From: Paenibacillus sp. FSL R5-0623
GTDB lineage: Bacteria; Bacillota; Bacilli; Paenibacillales; Paenibacillaceae
DNA length: 64,000 nucleotides
Direction: 5' to 3'
Assembly: GCF_037974265.1 (NCBI RefSeq)
Contig: NZ_CP150233.1
Location: 2,108,001-2,172,000, forward strand
Below, one piece after another: positions 57,325 through 64,000 of this stretch. Within the stretch, counting starts at the first letter, position 1, and the number at the start of each line of letters is the position of its first letter. A program made the position numbers and the translations under genes. The notes beneath the pieces are model-generated. The model was not told where the DNA came from. It searched no databases and saw only the letters and a list, made by a program, of their open reading frames with translations.

Positions 57325-58773
57325 ATGGGACACTCAACAATATATCCAACTGGAGCGACGTTATACAATCCGGATAAGGCTTGGGGCGGTTATACCGTCT
57401 ATCAGGCAGGTGAGGAAGGCGTAGTATTGATCGATATGAATGGCAAGGAGGTTCACCTGTGGAAAGGGTTGTTAGGGTTTCCGGCCAAGATATTACCTGG
57501 CGGCTACGTGCTGGGCAGCACGGGTCGGAGAGATCCGAAGTTCGGTATTCAGGATAATGTCGATCTGGTCCAAGTGGATTGGGACGGCAACATTGTATGG
57601 AAATACAATAGCTACGAACACATCGAAGATCCGGGGTATGAGCCATTATGGTATGCCCGCCAGCATCATGATTATCAGCGTGAGGGGAATCCGGTGGGTT
57701 ACTATGCACCTGGCCTTGCGCCAAAGACGAAGAGTGGCAAAACACTTATCTTGGCTCACAAAAATGTGAGTAACCCTCAAATTTCAGATAAGCCATTGCT
57801 TGATGATGCCATTATCGAAGTGGATTGGGAGGGGAAGGTACTCTGGGAGTGGCTGCCTAACGAACACTTTGAAGAATTAGGTTTTGATGAAGCTGCTCGA
57901 AATGTCCTGTTCCGTGATCCGAATACACGCTCATTCGGTCATCTGGGTGGTGGCGTTGGTGACTGGTTACATATTAATTCTGCTTCTTATGTCGGACCCA
58001 ACCGTTTCTATGAAGAAGGAGACGAACGGTTCCACCCCGACAATATTATCTGGGATGCCAGAGAGGCCAATATAATCGCCATTACGGACAGACAGAGCGG
58101 AAAGATCGTGTGGAGACTAGGGCCAGACTATGCTTCAACTGAAGCGAAACACATTGGCACAATTATCGGACAGCATCATGCACATATCATTCCCCAAGGT
58201 CTACCGGGTGAAGGGAACTTGCTCGTATTCGACAATGGCGGCTGGGCAGGTTACGGTCTTCCGAATCCGGCTTCTCCATTTGGATTGAAACATGCGATTC
58301 GGGATCACTCCCGTGTACTGGAGATTAACCCGGTCACCCTGGAGATTGTCTGGCAGTATACCTCGGCAGAAGCAGGTTTCTCGGTTCCGACGGATTCTTA
58401 TAAATTTTATAGCCCATACATCAGTTCCGCCCAGCGTTTACCTAACGGCAACACCCTGATAACCGAAGGTTCCAATGGCAGATTGTTCGAAGTGACAGCG
58501 GAGCATGAGCTGGTCTGGGAGTATGTCTCCCCGTACACGGATGGGCGGAATACCAATATGGTCTATCGCTCATATCGCGTTCCTTATCAGTGGGTTCCGC
58601 AGTTAGAGAAGCCGCAGGAAGTTGCCATTGAAGCCATTGATGTCTCCAACTACAGGGTGCCGGGAGCAGCACCCAAAGGTTCTGCATCCATCGTGAGCGT
58701 GGAGACAACTCTTCCATTTGTGGAGGGTGCAGCCTGTGTGGCAACGTCGGATGAAGGCAAGTCAGGCGGTTAA
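57325..58773 (+). CDS. Arylsulfotransferase (ASST)-family protein
   Basis: A 482-residue protein of the ASST family: a beta-propeller-like series of blades (GGYTVYQAGEEGVVLIDMNG, VDWDGNIVWKYNSYEH, VDWEGKVLWEWLPNEHF, LPNGNTLITEGSNGRLFEV). Candidate active-site histidines are in ARQHHDYQREG and GQHHAHIIPQG. ASSTs move sulfate between aryl sulfates and phenols without PAPS. It has no signal peptide, unlike periplasmic E. coli ASST, so it appears cytoplasmic. It is followed by an alkanesulfonate-type importer, which suggests import and desulfation of organosulfur compounds. GGGGAGAG precedes the ATG. Confidence 0.83.
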   Translation: MGHSTIYPTGATLYNPDKAWGGYTVYQAGEEGVVLIDMNGKEVHLWKGLLGFPAKILPGGYVLGSTGRRDPKFGIQDNVDLVQVDWDGNIVWKYNSYEHIEDPGYEPLWYARQHHDYQREGNPVGYYAPGLAPKTKSGKTLILAHKNVSNPQISDKPLLDDAIIEVDWEGKVLWEWLPNEHFEELGFDEAARNVLFRDPNTRSFGHLGGGVGDWLHINSASYVGPNRFYEEGDERFHPDNIIWDAREANIIAITDRQSGKIVWRLGPDYASTEAKHIGTIIGQHHAHIIPQGLPGEGNLLVFDNGGWAGYGLPNPASPFGLKHAIRDHSRVLEINPVTLEIVWQYTSAEAGFSVPTDSYKFYSPYISSAQRLPNGNTLITEGSNGRLFEVTAEHELVWEYVSPYTDGRNTNMVYRSYRVPYQWVPQLEKPQEVAIEAIDVSNYRVPGAAPKGSASIVSVETTLPFVEGAACVATSDEGKSGG

Positions 58774-58812
58774 GCGTCAAGAATCATGACTAGATCGAAT
58801 GGGGTGTATATT

Positions 58813-59841
58813 GTGAGAAAACCTTCCATAATTACCGGCGTATTGATATTATTCCTGGCTACGGCACTCATATTATCCGGATGCAGTTCAAATGTAGCAG
58901 GATCTGAAGCAAAAGACGCTACCGGCAAAAATGTCGATAATGTAAAAATTCGAATTGCAGATACAAGTACCAACCCAACGTTCAGGGTAGCCATTGCCAA
59001 AGGTTTTTTTGAAAGCCGGGGCATTGATGCAGAGAGTATTACGTTTGGCTCACCGGCTGAAGGTGTAAATGCGTTATTTATCAAACAGGTAGATATTGCG
59101 TACGGGGCGGATTTCCCTGTATTGAATGCTTTGGCTAAAGGGGAATATTCAGTTATTGCTTCCGCAGGTCAGGCTACGGATGAAGCGGCAGCCGCCTGGA
59201 AGTTGTATGCAAAAGAGGATATTCAGAGTGGAGCGGATTTGAAGGGCAAGAAAGTAAGCTTCATTCGAGGCACATTCATTCCGTATCTATGGGATGAATA
59301 TTTGAAAGATCAGGGGTTGGCGCTGAGTGAGGTGACGCAAATTGGTCAGGGGGCTTTTGATGAAGCCTACATCGCACTGAAACAGGGAGACCTTGATGCC
59401 GCTTGGGTCATAGGTTCCGCGTTAACCGATAAATTCGATGCACTCGAAGGGGTACATCAGCTAACTGAGATGTCTCGGACGCCTATACGCCTTGGTATGG
59501 GACTGGTATCGAGTAATGAATTCATCCAGGCAAACCCTGAAAAAATAAGTGAATTCCTTGCGGCGCTGGATGAAGCATCCACGTATGCTCAAGCGCATCC
59601 TGAAGAGGTTGCCGATCTGATGTATCAAGAGACCAAACAGCCTAAAGATGCCACGTTGAAAGACCTTCCGATCAATCCATGGGAAGTTGGATTTACGCAG
59701 GCTGCTTATGATAGTTTGGCAGGTCAGAAGCAATATATGGTGGATACCGGAATCATCGAACAGGATTTTGATCTCGACACCAAACTCAATCTGACTTCTC
59801 TCCAGCAGGCTCTGCCGGAAAAAGTGACATACAGTAAATAA
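58813..59841 (+). CDS. ABC transporter substrate-binding lipoprotein (SsuA/TauA-like)
   Basis: A 342-residue lipoprotein. The signal ends with LILSGC (lipidated Cys24), then a polar tether and an NMT1/SsuA-type two-lobe domain (KIRIADTSTNPTFRVAIAKG, GSPAEGVNALFIKQVDIAYG, IASAGQATDEA). It belongs to the alkanesulfonate/taurine/aromatic-sulfonate binding group. GTG 58813 has GGGGTG seven bases upstream; the ATG at 58786 lacks a ribosome site. It is 39 bases after the sulfotransferase gene. Confidence 0.9.
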   Translation: MRKPSIITGVLILFLATALILSGCSSNVAGSEAKDATGKNVDNVKIRIADTSTNPTFRVAIAKGFFESRGIDAESITFGSPAEGVNALFIKQVDIAYGADFPVLNALAKGEYSVIASAGQATDEAAAAWKLYAKEDIQSGADLKGKKVSFIRGTFIPYLWDEYLKDQGLALSEVTQIGQGAFDEAYIALKQGDLDAAWVIGSALTDKFDALEGVHQLTEMSRTPIRLGMGLVSSNEFIQANPEKISEFLAALDEASTYAQAHPEEVADLMYQETKQPKDATLKDLPINPWEVGFTQAAYDSLAGQKQYMVDTGIIEQDFDLDTKLNLTSLQQALPEKVTYSK

Positions 59842-59868
59842 TTCTTAATGAAATGGGAGGTGTCCGTT

Positions 59869-60645
59869 ATGTCCTTACCTGCAACTCAGCATACCATTCA
59901 TATTGAACAGCTTCGAAAAACATATCATGCCCCGACCAATGGGGATGTGCATTATATTATTAAGGATGTCGATCTGATCATCAAGGGAGGAGAATTCTTC
60001 GTCCTGCTTGGACCCAGTGGATGCGGGAAGTCAACGCTGCTGAACATGATCGCGGGTTTTATCTCCAAGTCGGGTGGACAGCTCAAGGTGGACAACAAGG
60101 AGATCGACAGGCCGGGCAGGGATCGGGCAATGGTGTTCCAGCAGGCGGATTCTTCTCTCTTTCCATGGCTAACGGTGAGGGAGAATGTTGAATTCGGGCT
60201 TCGAATGTCCAAGGTGCCTAGGACACAACGGCGTGAGATCTCTGATCGTTACATCCAGCTTGTTGGACTGAGTGCTCATGAGGGGAAATTTCCAAAAGAA
60301 CTTTCGGGTGGCATGAAGCAGCGGGTTCAATTGGCGCGGGTACTTGCGAATGACTCGTCGATCTTGTTGATGGATGAGCCATTCGGTGCACTGGACGCGA
60401 TGACGAGACGAACCATGCAGAAGGAAATGGTGAATATTTGGAAAGAAACACATAAAACCGTTATCTTTGTCACACACGATATTCAGGAAGCGTTATTACT
60501 TGGTGAGCGCATAGGCATTATGTCCGTAGGTCCGTCTTCGAATATAACGGATATTTACCACAACACTTTACCTTACCCTAGGAACATCGCCTCGTCTGAG
60601 TTCAACACCCTGTACGACCGAATTCAAGGCCACTTTGAAGAATAA
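59869..60645 (+). CDS. ABC transporter ATP-binding protein (SsuB/TauB-like)
   Basis: A 258-residue ATPase. Walker A GPSGCGKST (48-56), Q-loop VFQQADSSLFPW, signature LSGGMKQR, Walker B ILLMDEPFGALD and H-loop TH. It powers the importer made by the next gene. ATG 59869 follows GGGAGGTG; the in-frame ATG at 59848 lies too far ahead of it. The family includes SsuB, TauB and ThiZ-type ATPases; context with the sulfotransferase favours organosulfur compounds. Confidence 0.95.
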   Translation: MSLPATQHTIHIEQLRKTYHAPTNGDVHYIIKDVDLIIKGGEFFVLLGPSGCGKSTLLNMIAGFISKSGGQLKVDNKEIDRPGRDRAMVFQQADSSLFPWLTVRENVEFGLRMSKVPRTQRREISDRYIQLVGLSAHEGKFPKELSGGMKQRVQLARVLANDSSILLMDEPFGALDAMTRRTMQKEMVNIWKETHKTVIFVTHDIQEALLLGERIGIMSVGPSSNITDIYHNTLPYPRNIASSEFNTLYDRIQGHFEE

Positions 60646-60662
60646 CTGAGGTGATATGTAAG

Positions 60663-61436
60663 ATGAAATGGTTGGAGAAAAAATGGGTGTCTATCCCGCT
60701 TCTATGGGTAACGGTCATCTTGATCTGGCAGCTTGGTGCCCTCATCTATGGGCCTGACGTAATCCCTGGTCCGTGGCACACGATCCTGGGTGCACGTGAA
60801 TTGATTGCTGACGGTACGCTGATGCAGTATATCGGAATCAGTTTCACTCGTGTACTGGCGGGCTGGGTACTCGGAAGTATCATTGCTATTCCGGTAGGAC
60901 TGATTATTGGCAAGGTGCATATCATCCGGCTGTTCGCCGAGCCATTCCTTAACTTTATACGCTTTATCCCGCCGATTGCTTTTATTACCTTATTTCTGGT
61001 GTGGTTCGGAATTGGAGAGCAATCCAAGATCGCGCTCATCATGTACGCTACCTTCTTCATTGTTGTGCTGAATACACTGACAGGTGTACTCTCCGTTGAA
61101 GAAGACAAAATTCGTTCGGCCCGCAGTATGGGAGCCAATGAACGGCAGATACTGCTGCATGTGATTGTTCCGGCGACAACCCCGTATATTTTCACGGGTG
61201 TACGACTGGCGATGGGAACTTCTTATATGGCCATAATCGGTGCTGAGATGATTGCCTCGAATGAGGGAGTCGGTTACTTGATTTGGAATTCCAGACTCTT
61301 TTTCCGAACAGATTGGATCTTTGTTGGTCTGATTTCCCTGGGTTTTATGGGATTCCTGACGGATCGATTGTTCAACTGGTTTGGTCGCAGAGTACTCTAC
61401 CGATATGGGGTCATTGGCGGAGCGAAGCGGGTCTGA
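60663..61436 (+). CDS. ABC transporter permease (SsuC/TauC-like)
   Basis: A 257-residue permease with about six hydrophobic segments and the EAA-type cytoplasmic loop, AARSMGANERQILLHVIVPAT with Gly-Ala conserved, which contacts the ATPase. The first TM is at about 13-31. It completes the SsuABC-type importer and lies 17 bases after the ATPase gene. ATG 60663 has GAGGTG upstream. Confidence 0.93.
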   Translation: MKWLEKKWVSIPLLWVTVILIWQLGALIYGPDVIPGPWHTILGARELIADGTLMQYIGISFTRVLAGWVLGSIIAIPVGLIIGKVHIIRLFAEPFLNFIRFIPPIAFITLFLVWFGIGEQSKIALIMYATFFIVVLNTLTGVLSVEEDKIRSARSMGANERQILLHVIVPATTPYIFTGVRLAMGTSYMAIIGAEMIASNEGVGYLIWNSRLFFRTDWIFVGLISLGFMGFLTDRLFNWFGRRVLYRYGVIGGAKRV

Positions 61437-61509
61437 AACAGAACCTAGGAACACCGAATTCCAGACTTACTTGAAAAGGGAAGTTATTTTGTTTTAACGT
61501 TTGATCAAT

Positions 61510-61552
61510 AACCTGTTTTGGCACTTCTACACGAGGCCGAAACAGGTTTTTT
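61510..61552 (+). terminator. Terminator of the sulfonate operon
   Basis: AACCTGTTTTGGC/GCCGAAACAGGTT with a 13-base loop, then six T residues. Confidence 0.93.
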
Positions 61553-61663
61553 GTGTGCTGGCGTAAGGAGTTTCGGCATTGGCATCAAACCGTGGTATAA
61601 TTGAATTTCAAAAATACAATAAACGTCATGCGGGCTGTACATACGCTGCATGCAGGAGACATT

Positions 61664-62473
61664 ATGGATTGGATTATTGGCGCCGTATGCGCTTCTATGG
61701 TGGCAGGTGCTGCCTATGCGAAAAAGTCGCTAACCCTGTCTGGCTGCCTGGCAGCCATCATGATGGGAACGATATATTACGGAGCGGGTAACCTGTTCTG
61801 GTTTGGCACGTTATTGTTGTTTTTCATTACTTCAACGTTGCTCTCCAGGTTTCGTAAAGATCGGAAGCAGGAGCTGGAGAAATCCTATGCCAAGTCAGGA
61901 AATCGGGATGCCGGACAAGTGATGGCTAATGGTGGAATGGGCATGTTCCTATGTCTGGGATACTGGATATTTCCACATCCGGCATGGGTGTATGCTTTCA
62001 TTGGTGTAATGGCTACCGTTACATCGGATACATGGGCAACCGAGATTGGGAGTCTCAGCCGCAAGCCGCCGCGCTCTGTTCTCACGTGGAAGGTACTTAC
62101 GCCAGGTGCTTCAGGAGGTGTCTCACTTCTTGGCACCGTGGCTGCAGCCTTAGGCGGGACTCTGATTGGTGCGGGAGCATTCTTGTTTTCATGGATCGCC
62201 GGGATAGAAGGGCCTGGTCTGCTTAGTTGGATTTTTGTCGGCCTTGCAGGCGGATTGGCAGGGGCGTTTGCCGATTCCTATCTGGGCGCAACGGTGCAGA
62301 TGATGTATCGTTGTACTGTGTGTGGCCGTGAAGTTGAGGTACATGAACATTGCGGGCATCCAACGGTGCGGGCTCGTGGCTGGGCATGGATGAGTAATGA
62401 CCTGGTGAACGTGCTTAGCTCGGTAATCGGCGGATGTGTGGCGATTGGTTTAGGTAACATTTTGGCGTTGTAG
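61664..62473 (+). CDS. DUF92 family membrane protein
   Basis: A 269-residue integral membrane protein of the DUF92/TMEM19 family. It has TSDTWATEIGSLSRKPPRSV, the family-wide motif, GTPGASGGVSLLG-type sequence (LTPGASGGVSLLGT) and GAFADSYLGATVQ. The insert RCTVCGREVEVHEHCGH has four cysteine/histidine residues that look like a small metal-binding loop. Plant relatives (VTE6) phosphorylate phytyl phosphate; the bacterial substrate is unknown but a polyprenyl phosphate is likely. ATG 61664 follows GCAGGAG. It is 13 bases before the TetR gene. Confidence 0.87.
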   Translation: MDWIIGAVCASMVAGAAYAKKSLTLSGCLAAIMMGTIYYGAGNLFWFGTLLLFFITSTLLSRFRKDRKQELEKSYAKSGNRDAGQVMANGGMGMFLCLGYWIFPHPAWVYAFIGVMATVTSDTWATEIGSLSRKPPRSVLTWKVLTPGASGGVSLLGTVAAALGGTLIGAGAFLFSWIAGIEGPGLLSWIFVGLAGGLAGAFADSYLGATVQMMYRCTVCGREVEVHEHCGHPTVRARGWAWMSNDLVNVLSSVIGGCVAIGLGNILAL

Positions 62474-62486
62474 GGGGGAGTACATT

Positions 62487-63065
62487 TTGAGCACTATACA
62501 GGGAGACAAATCGGAGGCTATTTTGGATGCGGCCTATGGTATTTTTGGCTCGAAAGGTTTTTATGAGACCAAAATGTCTGATATTGCAGACGAAGCCGGC
62601 ATCGCAAAAGGCACCATTTATTTATATTTCAAAAGCAAGGAACAATTATTTATCGCAGTATCCAAGCGGGACTGTAACAGCTTTATCAGCCGCCTTGAAT
62701 ATGCTTTGAACTCGCATGAGAACACAGGTGATAAACTTGGAGCAATAGCCAAGACTCACCTTACGTATTATTATGAGCGTCGCAATCATACCAAGCTCTT
62801 TTTTATGGCACCCAATAACGATCCGGATCTGATGAAATTCATGAAGGCATTCATGAATCAATACATGAGCATGGTGTGTGAGGTATTGGAAAGTGCAAGT
62901 GTACCTGAGCCTGTATTGCTCGCCGAAGCATATATCGGAATACTGGACCGGCTGAAGATGGATATTATGTTGAATCCGGAGTTTAATGAGGAACATCTGA
63001 ACAAACGAATTGCTTTTGCAGCAGCATTGTTTCTGGACGGATGCCGTTCTTTTTTACAAGTTTAA
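62487..63065 (+). CDS. TetR/AcrR-family transcriptional regulator
   Basis: A 192-residue regulator with the N-terminal HTH AAYGIFGSKGFYETKMSDIA, then GIAKGTIYLYFKSKEQLF, the AcrR-type signature. The ligand domain is helical and ends with FLDGCRSFLQV. TTG 62487 is used, with GGGGGGAG 8 bases upstream. Being so close to the DUF92 gene, it is probably co-transcribed. Relatives of this kind include fatty-acid or drug responders; the target is unknown. Confidence 0.9.
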   Translation: MSTIQGDKSEAILDAAYGIFGSKGFYETKMSDIADEAGIAKGTIYLYFKSKEQLFIAVSKRDCNSFISRLEYALNSHENTGDKLGAIAKTHLTYYYERRNHTKLFFMAPNNDPDLMKFMKAFMNQYMSMVCEVLESASVPEPVLLAEAYIGILDRLKMDIMLNPEFNEEHLNKRIAFAAALFLDGCRSFLQV

Positions 63066-63125
63066 AGTAAGTGCGCGGATGTACGTAATATTGAATTTTA
63101 ATTCACAGAGAAGTGGGTACGAGCA

Positions 63126-64000
63126 ATGAACATAATGACGGTAGAGCAAATTGCAAAAAGTTATGGCGAAAAAATATTGTTCAAGGATGCTTCATTTGGT
63201 ATGGCTGATCAGGACAAGATTGGTGTCGTTGGGGTAAATGGAACCGGTAAATCCACGTTTTTGCGTGTTATATCTGGTATGGAACCTGCAGACGCGGGAC
63301 AGATCTCGATCGGTAATGACGTACGTATTCAGTTCCTGGCACAAAATCCGGACTTCAATCCGGATAATACGGTACTGCAACAAGTATTCGAAGGTGACAG
63401 CATGGAAATGAAAACCGTGCGTGAATATACGGAAACGATGGAATTATTGGAACTGAATTCGTCCGATCCAGCGTTGCAAGAGCGGTTATTACGTTTGAAT
63501 CAGCAAATGGAGCAGCTTCAGCTCTGGCAGATGGAGAGTGAAGCGAAGAGCATTTTGTCCAAACTGGGTATTCGTCAATTCGATGCACTGATGGGCACAT
63601 TGTCTGGTGGACAACGCAAAAGGGTAGCACTTGCTGCTGCACTGATTCATCCTTGTGAACTGCTCATTCTGGATGAGCCGACGAACCATATTGATAACGA
63701 TTCGGTCGTATGGCTAGAGCAGTACTTACAGAAGCGCCGCGGCGCACTGCTTATGATTACGCATGATCGGTATTTCCTGGATCGTGTGGCGAATGTCATG
63801 CTGGAATTGGATCATGGACGGTTGTTCCGCTATGAAGCCAACTATACACGTTTCCTGGAACTGAAGGCGGAGCGCGAAGAACGGGAAGCCTCTTCCGAAC
63901 AGAAGCGTAAGAACTTGCTTCGGACAGAGCTTGCGTGGATTCGTCGCGGTGCCAAGGCACGGACAACGAAACAAAAAGCGAGAATTGATCGCTTCGAACA
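63126..64000 (+). CDS. ABC-F family ATPase, N-terminal part (runs off the right edge)
   Basis: ATG 63126 opens a frame that continues past the window end, giving about 291 visible residues. ABC1 carries Walker A in GVNGTGKST, the signature LSGGQRKR, Walker B LLILDEPTNHID and the H-loop ITHDRYFL. After the domain begins the basic ABC-F linker (ERREREAS-type, then ELAWIRRGAKARTTKQKAR), which is typical of YfmR/Uup-like soluble proteins that act at the ribosomal E site. The second ATPase domain lies outside the window. It has no membrane domain. An ATG at 63135 is an alternative start. Confidence 0.92.
   Translation, partial: MNIMTVEQIAKSYGEKILFKDASFGMADQDKIGVVGVNGTGKSTFLRVISGMEPADAGQISIGNDVRIQFLAQNPDFNPDNTVLQQVFEGDSMEMKTVREYTETMELLELNSSDPALQERLLRLNQQMEQLQLWQMESEAKSILSKLGIRQFDALMGTLSGGQRKRVALAAALIHPCELLILDEPTNHIDNDSVVWLEQYLQKRRGALLMITHDRYFLDRVANVMLELDHGRLFRYEANYTRFLELKAEREEREASSEQKRKNLLRTELAWIRRGAKARTTKQKARIDRFE

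Noticed and set aside
57002..57745. 247-residue minus-strand ORF
   Set aside because: Antisense to marR and the sulfotransferase-like gene; rich in Pro/Arg/Ser as expected for a shadow frame.

Overview
The window looks like chromosome of a low-to-mid GC, endospore-forming Firmicute, most probably a Paenibacillus. That assignment is inferred from gene content: YuzB/DUF1450, DUF896, YtxH, YutE-like and YpsC-like proteins, an EndoI-type LysM/M14 peptidase, a collagen-like exosporium remnant and the CPD-type hemE-cpfC-cgoX operon. Frequent GTG/TTG starts and strong GGAGG ribosome sites fit as well. No 16S rRNA or other decisive marker is present. The window is mostly ordinary core and accessory chromosome. 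I see no prophage, CRISPR array or insertion sequence.

Layout. 1-4 kb: iron-siderophore uptake, with the end of one binding protein, an AraC regulator fused to a binding-protein-like sensor, a Fur-boxed lipoprotein binding protein and a FhuF-like reductase. 4.1-6.4 kb: a TetR regulator and an NAD(P)-binding epimerase-like gene sharing a palindromic operator, then a frameshifted collagen-like gene. 6.4-9.2 kb: DUF896, a flavin monooxygenase-like protein and an unknown protein. 9.3-13.2 kb: the fructose operon fruR-fruK-fruA. 13.3-22.3 kb: methyltransferase, a minus-strand run SDR-oxalate decarboxylase-alcohol dehydrogenase divergent from a MerR gene with two facing MerR-type promoters, then AraC, Atu4866-like, SDR, LysR and spermidine-synthase-like genes. 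22.4-28.5 kb: a diguanylate cyclase, HxlR, a Gfo/Idh oxidoreductase, tRNA-Leu(CAG), glycerol-1-phosphate dehydrogenase and a tandem-HTH protein. 28.9-36.6 kb: small conserved genes (holin-like, Dabb, HepT/YutE-like, DUF4261, YtxH), glutamate racemase, a spore-type LysM/M14 peptidase, a histidine-rich HesB/IscA-like protein and DUF1450.

36.7-43.4 kb: aldo/keto reductase, a 174-bp long inverted repeat, a minus-strand run LtaS-cytidine deaminase-DsbA/FrnE, an RNA methyltransferase and an O-methyltransferase. 43.5-44.8 kb: an AT-rich islet with a 54-residue membrane peptide and an unrecognised secreted protein. 44.9-49.1 kb: secreted asparaginase with a perfect TnrA/GlnR box, a P450 and an MFS exporter. 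49.3-55.8 kb: the haem operon, a CapA-like protein, a glycerophosphodiesterase and a fumarylacetoacetase-family hydrolase. 56.5-61.4 kb: a likely sulfur-scavenging operon (leader with intrinsic terminator, MarR, arylsulfotransferase-like protein, SsuABC-type importer). 61.6-64 kb: DUF92, TetR and the start of an ABC-F ATPase.

The items most worth a second look are the HesB/IscA-like protein with histidines where cysteines are expected, the AT-rich secreted-protein/membrane-peptide pair, the leader terminator before the sulfotransferase operon, the paired 19-bp-spacer MerR promoters, and the large hairpin element. Most terminators are called from inverted repeats followed by T-runs read by eye. 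Start codons were chosen from ribosome-site spacing and family starts.
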